IMG/VR virus record: IMGVR_UViG_3300027972_000007
Location: 62,001 to 126,000 of that record
Length of the DNA stretch: 64,000 bases
Source of the DNA: a virus
Direction: 5' to 3' (one strand)
The first letter of the stretch is position 1. The number at the start of each line of letters is the position of its first letter. Shown one piece after another: positions 13,616 to 21,891 of this stretch. The position numbers and the translations under genes are program-made. Below the pieces are notes generated by a model. It made no database searches, was not told the origin of the DNA, and was given only the letters and a program-made list of their open reading frames with translations.

Positions 13616-14929
13616 CTATTCATAACGCAGCCAACTATAATTTTCTTGTATATATTTTATTGCTTCTTCTTTTGAATTAATAATTTCTTCCAGTTGTTTA
13701 TCTTCTATATCGGAAAATATAACTTTAAATATCTTTCCTTGTATAAAACCCAAACTTAATAAATCAAAACCAGTTATTAGACGAGTTGGTTTTATTTGTT
13801 CAGGAGGAATTTCATCCATTTTTTTAATTATGAAATTATAATTATCAAGATTTTTATTTGAAGCCGAACAATCGCAATAATGCAAAATTAAATGTTCGTC
13901 AAAATTAGGAATTCTAATAAATCTTTTCAATTTTGCCATTCTCATATTTTGTACGAATCTAAATTTCATGTGATTTTCAATTAATGAAACAACTCTTTCA
14001 ATAAAAGAATTTGAAAATTTCATTCTTTTTAACATTTCATTTGCCAATTTTGCTCCAACTTCGTCGTGTGAATTAAATCTGATTCTCGTATCTATATAAA
14101 AAGTATTTGGTTTTCCTATATCATGTAATAACGTACCCATTAATAATTCATCGGAAACATTAATGGGAAGATTTTCTAACGCTTGAATAGTATGTTCAAA
14201 AACATCTCCCTCAGGATGAAATTGTATTGGTTGTTGAATATTTTTTAAATTATGAACTTCGGGCAATATATATTTTAGAATATTAGTTTCATAAAGGAGA
14301 TTGAATATTTTTCTTGGTTTATGGAGCCTCAACATTTTTAATAATTCTTCTGAAATTCTTTCAACTGATATATTTACTATTTCTTCTGCATGATTTTTTA
14401 TTGAATAAAAAGTATTTGTTTCGATTTCAAAATCAAATTTTACTGCAAATCTAATTGCACGTAAAATTCTCAATTTGTCTTCCTGTATTCGTTTTTCTGG
14501 ATCGCCAATAAAACGAATTATTTTATTGTTCAAATCGTATTGACCACCAACGAAATCTATTATCTTATCTTCAATAGGATCAAAGAACATTCCGTTGATA
14601 GACAAATCTCTTCTCAAAGAATCTTCTTTCATTGAGCTGAAAGAAACAGAATCCGGTCTTCTATTATCAGTATAATTTCCATCATTTCTAAAAGTTGCAA
14701 CTTCAAATTCTGTATTATCGATTACTACTATAATAACACCAAAAGATTTTCCAACTGGAATAGTCTTATCGAAAAGTTTTTCGACTTGGTCGGGCGTTGC
14801 ATTAGTGGCAATATCTATATCATTTGATTCTATTCCGAGAATCATATCACGAACACAACCACCAGCAAACACGGCTTGAAAATTATTTTCATTTAACTTT
14901 TTTATTATTGCCAATGCTTTATTTTTCAT
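13616..14929 (-). CDS. cca: CCA-adding tRNA nucleotidyltransferase
   Basis: 437 residues, adds or repairs the 3' CCA of tRNAs using CTP and ATP. Visible hallmarks: GGCVRD near residue 22, the metal-binding DIDIATNA near 36, RRDLSINGMFFDP near 103, and the ERxxxE-like neck, followed by an HD domain (HPEGDVFEHT, LLHDIGKP, HDEVGA). Length fits bacterial class II enzymes with HD domain. The promoter at 14936-14964 puts +1 at the A of ATG, so the mRNA looks leaderless. It is 170 bases from tRNA-Leu, which already encodes CCA, so repair is the likely role. Confidence 0.93.
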   Translation of the reverse strand: MKNKALAIIKKLNENNFQAVFAGGCVRDMILGIESNDIDIATNATPDQVEKLFDKTIPVGKSFGVIIVVIDNTEFEVATFRNDGNYTDNRRPDSVSFSSMKEDSLRRDLSINGMFFDPIEDKIIDFVGGQYDLNNKIIRFIGDPEKRIQEDKLRILRAIRFAVKFDFEIETNTFYSIKNHAEEIVNISVERISEELLKMLRLHKPRKIFNLLYETNILKYILPEVHNLKNIQQPIQFHPEGDVFEHTIQALENLPINVSDELLMGTLLHDIGKPNTFYIDTRIRFNSHDEVGAKLANEMLKRMKFSNSFIERVVSLIENHMKFRFVQNMRMAKLKRFIRIPNFDEHLILHYCDCSASNKNLDNYNFIIKKMDEIPPEQIKPTRLITGFDLLSLGFIQGKIFKVIFSDIEDKQLEEIINSKEEAIKYIQENYSWLRYE

Positions 14930-14935
14930 AATTAT

Positions 14936-14964
14936 AATATATATTATAATGCAAAATAAGTCAA
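14936..14964 (-). promoter_or_regulatory. Phage promoter giving a leaderless cca mRNA
   Basis: TTGACT (14964-14959), 17-base spacer, TATATT (14941-14936) within a perfect 20-bp palindrome (14931-14950). The expected +1, seven bases after the -10, is 14929, the first base of the cca start codon. Confidence 0.8.
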
Positions 14965-14977
14965 GGAATATTTTTAA

Positions 14978-15097
14978 TTATTTTATTTTTTGTATTCTAA
15001 CGATTTTGCCAGTTTTGTCACAATAAGAATAAATCCATTTTTTGTTAGATTTTCTTTTGATTTTTTTATTACAAAACTTGCAATAATAGGTATTCAT
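14978..15097 (-). CDS. Short basic protein with CxxC
   Basis: 39 residues: MNTYYCKFCNKKIKRKSNKK then a YSYC segment and a basic end. A minimal zinc knuckle in a highly basic context. The next gene upstream ends within 2 bases of its start. Confidence 0.5.
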   Translation of the reverse strand: MNTYYCKFCNKKIKRKSNKKWIYSYCDKTGKIVRIQKIK

Positions 15098-15098
15098 T

Positions 15099-15263
15099 TC
15101 AATTTTCAATTCTGGTTATAGAAAGAACGTTATAGCGATCATAAACAATTTCTCTTGCTTCAGATTCACAGTCGGCTTCTACTGTGACTTTTTTAGAATG
15201 GATAATACTTTTAGTATTTAAATAATAAGTAATTTGAAATGTATATTCTTCTTTGTTGAACAT
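15099..15263 (-). CDS. Hypothetical short protein
   Basis: 54 residues, AAAGGTATATT site. Pattern YTFQITYYLNTKSIIHSKKVTVEADCESEAREIVYDRY is a beta-beta-alpha unit typical of small phage proteins with a VTVEA-(x)-EA-(R) helix. No enzymatic motif. Confidence 0.55.
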   Translation of the reverse strand: MFNKEEYTFQITYYLNTKSIIHSKKVTVEADCESEAREIVYDRYNVLSITRIEN

Positions 15264-15328
15264 AATATACCTTTATACGTTTAAAAGAGAACATACTCTT
15301 TTAATTATTTATAAAGGTATATATTTAT

Positions 15329-15556
15329 TTATAAAAATAATTGAATTTTACAATCGGGATAATCGCCTTCTTCAGCTAAAAGTTCTATTTTATCCATTTC
15401 TCGTTCAAAAACAAACCCACAATCTTTTTCATTTAGATATTGTTGTACTTTTTTTAGCGCTTCTTGTGGATTTTCTGCAACTACAAAAGGACGGCCATGA
15501 GCAACACTGCTAATTTTTGATTGCATGCCTCGCAAATAAACTCTATATAATTTCAT
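15329..15556 (-). CDS. Hypothetical conserved phage protein (MKLYRVYLRGM type)
   Basis: 75 residues, AAAGGTTAATTT site. Reads MKLYRVYLRGM...SYVVAENP-type: here VVAENPQEALKKVQQYLNEKDCGF and EREMDKIELLAEEGDYPDC. This beta-alpha-beta pattern recurs in many phage small proteins, possibly host-interaction factors. Role unknown. Confidence 0.6.
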   Translation of the reverse strand: MKLYRVYLRGMQSKISSVAHGRPFVVAENPQEALKKVQQYLNEKDCGFVFEREMDKIELLAEEGDYPDCKIQLFL

Positions 15557-15574
15557 AAATTAACCTTTCTTGTT

Positions 15575-15826
15575 TTATATTCTTTCATTTTCTTTTCTCA
15601 AATTTATCTCCCATCTCACACATTCTAATGCAGCTTCTAATTGATCTAAAGTTGCGCGTTTCCAATAATCGAACAAACCAGAAGATTTACTATTTTTAAC
15701 ATATATGGAAGAATCTTCGCAATCAATATGAACCCATTTATCTGGACATTTACTTTCAAATTCCCACTTAAATGGTTTATTTAATTCTTTTACTTTTTTG
15801 TCATTAACTAATATTCTATTTTTCAT
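15575..15826 (-). CDS. Hypothetical protein
   Basis: 83 residues, AAGGTGTTAAT site. Contains WVHIDCEDSSIYVKN and a C-terminal helix (LDQLEAALECVRWEINLRKENE). No family recognised. Start lies 2 bases from the sugar gene upstream. Confidence 0.5.
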   Translation of the reverse strand: MKNRILVNDKKVKELNKPFKWEFESKCPDKWVHIDCEDSSIYVKNSKSSGLFDYWKRATLDQLEAALECVRWEINLRKENERI

Positions 15827-15827
15827 A

Positions 15828-16748
15828 TTAACACCTTATATTAGGATAATTATCTTCAAACCAATCAATTGTTTTATCTAATCCTTGCGGCAAAGGTGTA
15901 AAAGAGAATGATGGGTATAAAGAATTTAATTTTGAAACGTCTGACGGTTTTCTTTTTTGCCCATCTGGTTTTGTTTTATCAAAAATTATATTGCCTCTAA
16001 AATTCATTTTTTCTGCTATCATTTCTACTATTTTTGCAATACTTATTTCATTACCATTCGAAAATATTATCGGACTTTCTTCGTTGTAATAATTTAATGC
16101 CCACATAGATAAACGAGCTATATCAAAAGAGTATATAAATTCTCTTAATGGTTCTCCACTACCCCATATTACAAAATCTGTATTGTTCATTTTTGCTAAA
16201 TAACATTTATGAATTAATGATGGTATTACATGACCGTCTGTTAAACTGAAATTATCATTAGGGCCATATATATTAGTTGGAATTACTGTAATAAAATTAC
16301 ATCCATATTCTTTTCTATATGCTAAACTCTGTACTTCTAACATTCTTTTAGCATACGCATAAGCGAAATTTGATGGATGTGGCGGCCCATTATGCAAATC
16401 CTTTTCATTTAATGGATAATTACATTTATCAGGAAATACACAAGTAGACATAAATGAAACTAATTTTTTTACTCCTGCTAATCTCGCACATTCTAAAACA
16501 TTAAAATTAATCATAGTATTATCAGCATAAAATTTTCCTGGGCATTCACTATTAATTCCAACCCCGCCAACCTTAGCAGCAAGATGAATGATATGAGTAG
16601 GTTTGATATAATTAAAAATTGTTTTCGTTTCTTCAAAATTTCTTAAATCAACATATTTATGGGAAAGATAACAAGTGTCATAAAAATGTAATTCTTTCAT
16701 AGCATGGCCAACCAACCCATCTGCTCCTGTTATTAATAATTTACCCAT
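15828..16748 (-). CDS. fcl: GDP-L-fucose synthase (NAD(P)-dependent SDR)
   Basis: 306 residues, AAAAGGATTAAAA site. Converts GDP-4-keto-6-deoxy-mannose to GDP-L-fucose by epimerisation and reduction. Hallmarks: dinucleotide motif TGADGLVG, LAAKVGG.GIN typical of this family, catalytic STCVFP and YAKRM (YxxxK), IPTNIYGPNDNF, GSGEPLREF and DVSKL near the end. Length is usual. Paired in the window with a GT10 fucosyltransferase at 51448. No GDP-mannose dehydratase is seen here, so the substrate must come from the host or another phage region. Confidence 0.92.
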   Translation of the reverse strand: MGKLLITGADGLVGHAMKELHFYDTCYLSHKYVDLRNFEETKTIFNYIKPTHIIHLAAKVGGVGINSECPGKFYADNTMINFNVLECARLAGVKKLVSFMSTCVFPDKCNYPLNEKDLHNGPPHPSNFAYAYAKRMLEVQSLAYRKEYGCNFITVIPTNIYGPNDNFSLTDGHVIPSLIHKCYLAKMNNTDFVIWGSGEPLREFIYSFDIARLSMWALNYYNEESPIIFSNGNEISIAKIVEMIAEKMNFRGNIIFDKTKPDGQKRKPSDVSKLNSLYPSFSFTPLPQGLDKTIDWFEDNYPNIRC

Positions 16749-16750
16749 TT

Positions 16751-17776
16751 TTAATCCTTTTTATTATATAATAATTTTTGCCATTTTATGGTTTTCTTTA
16801 ACCCATCATTTAATTTTGTAAATGTTGGATTAAATTCATTTTTTATTTTATCAATATTCAAACCCACTTCTGAAGGCGATCCGTCCAACGATAAATTAGT
16901 ATTTAATTTAACTGGTGCATTTAATATATTTCCTATATTATTTGCCAAGTCAAGAATCGAGATTTTTTCATTCCCGCCAACATTATAAAGTCTTTCTTTT
17001 CCTTCAAATAATATTTTCCACAATAATTCAATCGCATCAGAAATATATATGTATGTTCTTTTTGCTAATCCTAAATCTAATAATTGAATTTTTTTCTTGA
17101 GTATTGCATTTCTAATAAATGTATTTAATACTCTCTCGTCATTTTTACGAGTCCCCATACCATACGCTAAAGCAAGTCGAATACTTTTTACATCAAAATT
17201 ATCTTTATAATTATCTACTATTGTTTCACCGCATCTTTTACCTTCAATGTAACATGCCCTCGGATGATATGGGTCGCTTTTTCCAATATTCTTTTCTTCA
17301 GGATTTGTATATAAAAGTCCACTATACACTTCACTCGAACTTAAGAAAAGAAATTTTCCATTACTTTTTAAATTTTCAAAAAGATTGAAAAGAACTGAAG
17401 TATTCAATTTCAATGTTTTTATTGGATCAGCAAGAAATTTTCCTGGTTGCCCATAAGTGGCTGCATGTATAATAATATCATAATGTGAGTTACATTTTTC
17501 AATAGTTAAATCAAAAGAACTAACATTACATGAGCTAAAATTATACAAATCTTTCAATTGTTCGTTTCTATTAATCGCTCTTACAATAAAATTACAATTA
17601 TATTTCTTGTTTAAAACATGTAAACACGCAATTAAATTAACGCCAATTAAACCACTTGCGCCAGTTATTAATATTGATTTTTCATTAATATTATTAACAA
17701 ACAAATCAACATTATTATCAACTATCTTTTCTGCTTCAGCATAAATCATTTTACTCAATATATTCATATTACTCAT
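16751..17776 (-). CDS. NAD-dependent epimerase/dehydratase (sugar-nucleotide SDR)
   Basis: 341 residues. Rossmann motif ILITGASGLIGVNL at about residue 35, catalytic SSSEVYSG and YxxxK as YIEGKR, then LALAYGMGTRKNDERVLNTFI, YIYISDAIELLWKI and VGGNEKISILDL. The N-terminal 30-residue helix before the Rossmann fold and overall layout resemble NAD-dependent dehydratases/decarboxylases of UDP- or dTDP-sugars. Exact substrate not assignable. Neighbours GDP-fucose synthase, same operon. Confidence 0.85.
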   Translation of the reverse strand: MSNMNILSKMIYAEAEKIVDNNVDLFVNNINEKSILITGASGLIGVNLIACLHVLNKKYNCNFIVRAINRNEQLKDLYNFSSCNVSSFDLTIEKCNSHYDIIIHAATYGQPGKFLADPIKTLKLNTSVLFNLFENLKSNGKFLFLSSSEVYSGLLYTNPEEKNIGKSDPYHPRACYIEGKRCGETIVDNYKDNFDVKSIRLALAYGMGTRKNDERVLNTFIRNAILKKKIQLLDLGLAKRTYIYISDAIELLWKILFEGKERLYNVGGNEKISILDLANNIGNILNAPVKLNTNLSLDGSPSEVGLNIDKIKNEFNPTFTKLNDGLKKTIKWQKLLYNKKD

Positions 17777-17930
17777 CTTCTGAAAATAGAGTATCTATTT
17801 CACTTCTTCTCATTTCAATCGCATCATTTAAAGAATCTATAATTTCTACTAAAAAATCGATGTATTCTTCGTCCGTCATACCTACTGTCGAATCAAAAAT
17901 TTCAGATACAAATTCCATTGTAGTTTTCAT
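17769..17930 (-). CDS. Short acidic protein
   Basis: 53 residues, GAAAGGAGATTTAAA site. Very acidic and helical (MTDEEYIDFLVEIIDSLNDAIEM). Its stop overlaps the SDR start by 8 bases, suggesting coupling. Function unknown. Confidence 0.55.
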   Translation of the reverse strand: MKTTMEFVSEIFDSTVGMTDEEYIDFLVEIIDSLNDAIEMRRSEIDTLFSEDE

Positions 17931-17948
17931 TTTAAATCTCCTTTCTTA

Positions 17949-18341
17949 TTATTTATTTTCTATCAATTTATATTTTTTAATAATTTTTTGCAAATTTTCA
18001 ATAGATATATTTATCCATAAAAAATAATCGATAATTTTTGAAGTAGAGAAACAAATTTCTCCAATTTCTTCGTCTCCATTTATTCCAAAAAAATTATGCA
18101 TTCTATGTATAATAACAAAGTGACAAGAATTATTAAATTTTTTCATTATATCTTCATAAGACATTTCAATTCTTTGTCTCATAGAACTTTTAGAACAATC
18201 TAATATATCTACCCACCAATTCACGGATACTTTTTTAGCATCATTAATAATAGCAATTTTTTTCTTTAATGATAAATTATTTGTTTTATAAAAAATATCG
18301 TGTTTATACATTAGAAAAAATACTTTCCAATTATCAGACAT
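17949..18341 (-). CDS. Hypothetical protein
   Basis: 130 residues, AATAGGTGT site. Contains WWVDILDCSKSSMRQRIEMSY and a His/Phe-rich segment (HFVIIHRMHNFFGI). No recognised family; overlaps by 31 bases with the next small membrane gene upstream. Confidence 0.5.
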   Translation of the reverse strand: MSDNWKVFFLMYKHDIFYKTNNLSLKKKIAIINDAKKVSVNWWVDILDCSKSSMRQRIEMSYEDIMKKFNNSCHFVIIHRMHNFFGINGDEEIGEICFSTSKIIDYFLWINISIENLQKIIKKYKLIENK

Positions 18342-18469
18342 ACACCTATTGACATTAATACAACATCTTTTAAAGAAAATGATAATTTATTAAGTAATAC
18401 AAAAATATTGGCGAACCCATAAAAAACAAATAAAAATACTCCAAGGATTTGTAGTATAGGTATTAACAT
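18311..18469 (-). CDS. Two-helix small membrane protein
   Basis: 52 residues, AGGAGTGAAAT site. Hydrophobic segments ILQILGVFLFVFYGFANIFVLL and VVLMSIGVCLIIG with a short polar turn. One of several two-helix peptides in the window (13451, 21242). Confidence 0.55.
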   Translation of the reverse strand: MLIPILQILGVFLFVFYGFANIFVLLNKLSFSLKDVVLMSIGVCLIIGKYFF

Positions 18470-18478
18470 ATTTCACTC

Positions 18479-19357
18479 CTATAATTTGATTAGTTTTTCT
18501 ATCTTTTCTTTAATATTTTGAACTGTAAATCCATATTCTTTATCATGTTCTTCTTTAGTACCATATTTATTTGAAAATATTAACGGCATTCCAATATAAT
18601 CAATTACTATTGGTTTTGGATAAACTGCTTTCATTATTTTAGTTGATAATGATCCTTCATAAAATGGCTCACAAATTAAAAATTTATTAGAATTTAAAGA
18701 ATGTAATATTTCAAAATCAAAAGGTTTTAATGTAGTATAATATATTATTTTTACTGATAAATCTTTTGTTGCTTCTATTACCATATCTAAAATATTACCA
18801 GTTACTATAATACTCACATCTCCAGTATTTTTAATTAAATTAGCTTCGCCAAAATTAACAATATTATCAAAACTATTTTTGTAATCACTCAATCTAAAAA
18901 ATGTTGGGAAACCATTATTATAACTTTGGTGAAAAAGTGTATCAAATTCTTTACTGGTTCCAGGAACTACAATTTGCATATTTGGCAAATTCATTAATAT
19001 GCCAACATCTTCAGGACAATGATGAGTGGAGCCTAATGAAGCATAATCGTAAGAAGAACCAACCCCAACAAAATTACCATTTAATTTTTGGTAACAAAAA
19101 TCTAATTTCAATTGTTCAAATGCCCTATCAATCATAAATGGAGTTATTGTATGAACTATTGGAATGAAATTAGTTAAAGATAGACCTGCAGCAACAGAAA
19201 CCATAGATTGTTCGAGTATACCAATATTATATGTTCTATTAGGATAATCTTTAAAACAATTTCTAAATCCAAAGACGCCAATATCACCCAAAAGAAGAAC
19301 TATTTTTTTGTCTTCTTTCATTAATGATTCGACTGTTTTAATAAATTGTTTACGCAT
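18479..19357 (-). CDS. Transketolase-like C-terminal half (pyrimidine-binding subunit)
   Basis: 292 residues from the ATG at 19357, which overlaps the previous stop as TAATG. Contains the pyrimidine-binding domain features LLLGDIGVFGF, YNIGILEQSMVSVAAGLSLTNFIPIVHTITPF (the GI-E-Q motif with catalytic Glu), and a C-terminal Rossmann-like domain with TGNILDMVIEA. It is the partner of the N-terminal half at 20410. Together they would make a two-subunit transketolase. Three small Cys-rich genes lie between the halves. Confidence 0.85.
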   Translation of the reverse strand: MRKQFIKTVESLMKEDKKIVLLLGDIGVFGFRNCFKDYPNRTYNIGILEQSMVSVAAGLSLTNFIPIVHTITPFMIDRAFEQLKLDFCYQKLNGNFVGVGSSYDYASLGSTHHCPEDVGILMNLPNMQIVVPGTSKEFDTLFHQSYNNGFPTFFRLSDYKNSFDNIVNFGEANLIKNTGDVSIIVTGNILDMVIEATKDLSVKIIYYTTLKPFDFEILHSLNSNKFLICEPFYEGSLSTKIMKAVYPKPIVIDYIGMPLIFSNKYGTKEEHDKEYGFTVQNIKEKIEKLIKL

Positions 19358-19548
19358 TATTTTTCCGATATGTTTGTCAGTTTTTTTCCACATCTTTTAC
19401 AAAGACTATTTTCTTTAGCGCAAGAAGGACATGGCTGATTAACCCAACCAGCCCAATATCTACCATGTTTTTCGCACAAACCATCGCCTCGAATGGACGG
19501 AATTTGCCATTTCTTTTTACATCTATCACAAATAAGTTCTATACCCAT
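19357..19548 (-). CDS. Small protein with three CxxC pairs
   Basis: 63 residues, TAGGATAAA site. CDRC, CPSC and CKRC plus a CEKHGRYW segment give one or two zinc sites, rubredoxin/zinc-ribbon-like. Sits between the transketolase halves and overlaps the C-half start. Confidence 0.6.
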   Translation of the reverse strand: MGIELICDRCKKKWQIPSIRGDGLCEKHGRYWAGWVNQPCPSCAKENSLCKRCGKKLTNISEK

Positions 19549-19554
19549 TTTATC

Positions 19555-19833
19555 CTATTTCATTTTAGTCTTCAGCGCATCTGCGGTCTGTGGCGCGATC
19601 TTTTTCTGAGCATTTTCGCAAATAGTACAAACATCAGATTTAAAACTACCCCACAAAGAACATAAATCGTGAGCTTTAAGCCAAGCACAAATTGCGGGTT
19701 GTGTGTAATTTGCATAAGTAAATCTTTCTAACATATATTCGCAAGCAGCATTCCAATATTCTGTTGCTTCCGGTTCTCGACCTTGGGAAAACAAACAATA
19801 ATCACGAAAATCTTCGGGTGATGTAGATGCCAT
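19555..19833 (-). CDS. Hypothetical protein
   Basis: 92 residues, AAGGAGGAGAGTAT site, strong. Trp/Cys-containing helical protein (YWNAACEYMLERFTYANYTQPAICAWLKAHDLC; CTIC). GC-richer than its neighbours. No recognised family. Confidence 0.5.
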   Translation of the reverse strand: MASTSPEDFRDYCLFSQGREPEATEYWNAACEYMLERFTYANYTQPAICAWLKAHDLCSLWGSFKSDVCTICENAQKKIAPQTADALKTKMK

Positions 19834-19852
19834 ATACTCTCCTCCTTAACAA

Positions 19853-20398
19853 CTATTCCAAATGTTTTGTGTATAATCCTAAATCTAAACCCTGTTCTTG
19901 TGCTATATAATTAATAAAATCAACTAATATAGCATCGATAGTATTTTGAGAAATTCTTTCGCCATTATAATTATTCATATGTTTATTTTGCTTTATTGAT
20001 TTCAATACTCCCTGTTTTCTATAATCATTTAAACAATTTTCTAATAATTTGCATAATTTTCCTTTAGTTAAAATATTATCATATTCTCCATCGGGTTCTG
20101 TGGTATGTTGGCCCGAGCAATCATTTTCTCGAAGTTGTGAAATACAATCAGTAATAACTATTCTTGCTTCAAGTACAGTTGTCGGTACAATATAATGTCG
20201 TGCATCAATTTTATTAATTTCCATTTCGATATTGTCCAGTAATTTTGTTGTGGTAGTATTAATGCCAATAGTTTTACCTGTGAGGGCAAGGTATTCTTTT
20301 TTATTATGTTCATCACACCGAGTATCGAATGCGTCATTTCGATAGATAACTTTATTACATATTTCGCAATTAAGAGTATATACTGGTTTATTTTCCAT
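19853..20398 (-). CDS. Hypothetical protein with N-terminal zinc knuckle
   Basis: 181 residues, AAAAGGAATTTTT site. CEIC near residue 11 followed by CDEHNKK resembles the CxxC...CxxH knuckle of other phage proteins here. Then a helical body of unknown function, ending in IVDFINYIAQEQGLDLG-like sequence. Confidence 0.55.
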   Translation of the reverse strand: MENKPVYTLNCEICNKVIYRNDAFDTRCDEHNKKEYLALTGKTIGINTTTTKLLDNIEMEINKIDARHYIVPTTVLEARIVITDCISQLRENDCSGQHTTEPDGEYDNILTKGKLCKLLENCLNDYRKQGVLKSIKQNKHMNNYNGERISQNTIDAILVDFINYIAQEQGLDLGLYTKHLE

Positions 20399-20409
20399 AA
20401 AAATTCCTT

Positions 20410-21237
20410 TTAATACGTTCCATTTTTATGATCCTCCGCGAGAGAAAACCCCGACCCTCGTGGTCGGGGTAGTTGACTCATTATCATTTCATATTCTTCT
20501 TTACTTGGTATTTTATGATGCCATTCAGGATTATTTTCCATCATTTTACATCTATGTCCCTTAATTGTATTTGCTATAATTGCAACAGGCAAAGTATCTT
20601 TTTTAGTAAAATTTTCAAAACAATTTATAGCATCTTTTATTTCTTTATGATTATGGCCATTTATTTCAAAACTAAACCACCCAAATGAATTAAATTTATC
20701 GACTAAATTATCAATTTCTATTGCTCTATCATTAGAGTGATTATAATCTACAATACAATACAAATTATTTAATTTATGTTGTGCAGCTATTAAAGCACTT
20801 TCCCAGATAGTTCCTTCATTACATTCGCCGTCACCAATTATCACATATACTTTAGCATTAGATTTTTTAATTTTCAAAGCTAAAGCAATTCCAACTGCCA
20901 TAGGAAATCCATGCCCTAATGAGCCAGTAGAACATTCAATTCCGGGTACTTTATTTTTATCGGCATGACCGCCAAATATACTATCATATTTCCCAAAATT
21001 TTCTAATTCGCTTATTTTAAAAAAATGATTTTTGGCTAATATAGCATAATGAGCTAATGCAGCATGTCCTTTACTCAAAATAATTCTATCTCTATTATCA
21101 TTATTAATATTTAATGGATTTATATTGCAATTTGAATAAAGAACATCTAATATATCAAGTACTGATAATGAAGATGGAATGTGCCCTTCTTTAGCATTAT
21201 ATGCCGTTTCAATAATTATTTTTATTAATTCTTTCAT
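20410..21237 (-). CDS. Transketolase-like N-terminal half (TPP-binding subunit)
   Basis: 275 residues. TPP motif GDGECNEGTIWESALIAAQ...N, plus AKEGHIPSSLSVLDIL, RIILSKGHAALAHYA and GSLGHGFPMAVGIALALK. It binds thiamine diphosphate and transfers two-carbon units between sugar phosphates with the C-half at 18479. The expected end is near residue 255; the last about 20 residues (from QLPRPRGSG) are encoded by a GC-rich terminator-like hairpin and look added. Context is sugar-nucleotide genes. Confidence 0.88.
   Translation of the reverse strand: MKELIKIIIETAYNAKEGHIPSSLSVLDILDVLYSNCNINPLNINNDNRDRIILSKGHAALAHYAILAKNHFFKISELENFGKYDSIFGGHADKNKVPGIECSTGSLGHGFPMAVGIALALKIKKSNAKVYVIIGDGECNEGTIWESALIAAQHKLNNLYCIVDYNHSNDRAIEIDNLVDKFNSFGWFSFEINGHNHKEIKDAINCFENFTKKDTLPVAIIANTIKGHRCKMMENNPEWHHKIPSKEEYEMIMSQLPRPRGSGFSLAEDHKNGTY
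20441..20469 (-). terminator. GC-rich terminator hairpin inside the 3' end of a gene
   Basis: Minus strand: CCCCGACC / GGTCGGGG with loop ACGAG, then TTTTCTCT. A perfect 8-bp all-strong stem in an AT-rich genome, lying within the last codons of the transketolase N-half. It would stop or attenuate transcription before the following genes. Confidence 0.7.
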
Positions 21238-21241
21238 AATT

Positions 21242-21391
21242 TTAAGAAAATGATGTACCGCAAAGTAAAACTAAAGCGCCTGTCCAACCACAAATAGAAC
21301 AAAACCAACCCAATTTTTCTTCTGCAATACATATTTTATATATTGAAGAAAGTAACACGAAAATATTTAATATCAATAAAAATATAGACAT
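21242..21391 (-). CDS. Two-helix small membrane protein
   Basis: 49 residues, AGGAGTTCATTTAT site. Helices SIFLLILNIFVLLSSIYKI and WTGALVLLCGTSFS, with CSIC between. No family recognised. Its stop is 5 bases before the transketolase N-half start. Confidence 0.55.
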   Translation of the reverse strand: MSIFLLILNIFVLLSSIYKICIAEEKLGWFCSICGWTGALVLLCGTSFS

Positions 21392-21431
21392 ATAAATGAA
21401 CTCCTAAATTAATATTTTATTTTTTAATTGA

Positions 21432-21457
21432 GTAGAATACCAAAAATGATATTCTAC
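21432..21457 (-). terminator. Hairpin after a minus-strand gene
   Basis: GTAGAATA / TATTCTAC 8-bp stem with a 10-base loop, placed after the stop at 21492 with the same AAACAGGAGA complement between stop and hairpin as at 5190 and 6148. It lacks a strong T run, so it may stabilise a 3' end instead of terminating. Confidence 0.45.
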
Positions 21458-21491
21458 CCTTTAGAACAGTCATAAACAGGAGAGAAAATGA

Positions 21492-21878
21492 CTATTCTTT
21501 TTCGACTTTTTCTGCTTTATTTGGCTTTAATTCATCTAACCATTCATTGGCTATACCAATTATTTTGTTTGGTATTTTTTGAATCTCTTCGTTATTAACA
21601 ATTTTTGGTACAATAATAATTGCAGACATTTCTTTTGTTGATGGCATAAGAATGCCAATTAATAGAATAATACTTCCTAATATTCCAATAAGAACTGGTT
21701 TCGTTTTTTTAGCATGCGTGTTATAATATTCACTATAATCAATCATATTTTCGCTGGCAGAAATTCCACAAAATAACATCACACCTGCGGCATATAATAA
21801 CATTAAAGTTCCTAAAACACCAAATAAATGTGAAAGAGCATCCAATTTCAACAAACAATAAATCTGAAATGCATTCAT
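21492..21878 (-). CDS. Two-pass membrane protein
   Basis: 128 residues from the ATG at 21878, preceded by AAAGGAGTTTGT. Helices at about 14-40 (LFGVLGTLMLLYAAGVMLFCGI) and 62-82 (PVLIGILGSIILLIGILM), then a cytoplasmic charged C-terminus (DELKPNKAEKVEKE). Inner-membrane phage protein of unknown role. Confidence 0.6.
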   Translation of the reverse strand: MNAFQIYCLLKLDALSHLFGVLGTLMLLYAAGVMLFCGISASENMIDYSEYYNTHAKKTKPVLIGILGSIILLIGILMPSTKEMSAIIIVPKIVNNEEIQKIPNKIIGIANEWLDELKPNKAEKVEKE

Positions 21879-21891
21879 ACAAACTCCTTTG

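Noticed and set aside
20473-20688. Plus-strand ORF at the transketolase N-half
   Set aside because: Antisense to a gene with full TPP motifs; Phe/His-rich product without ribosome site.
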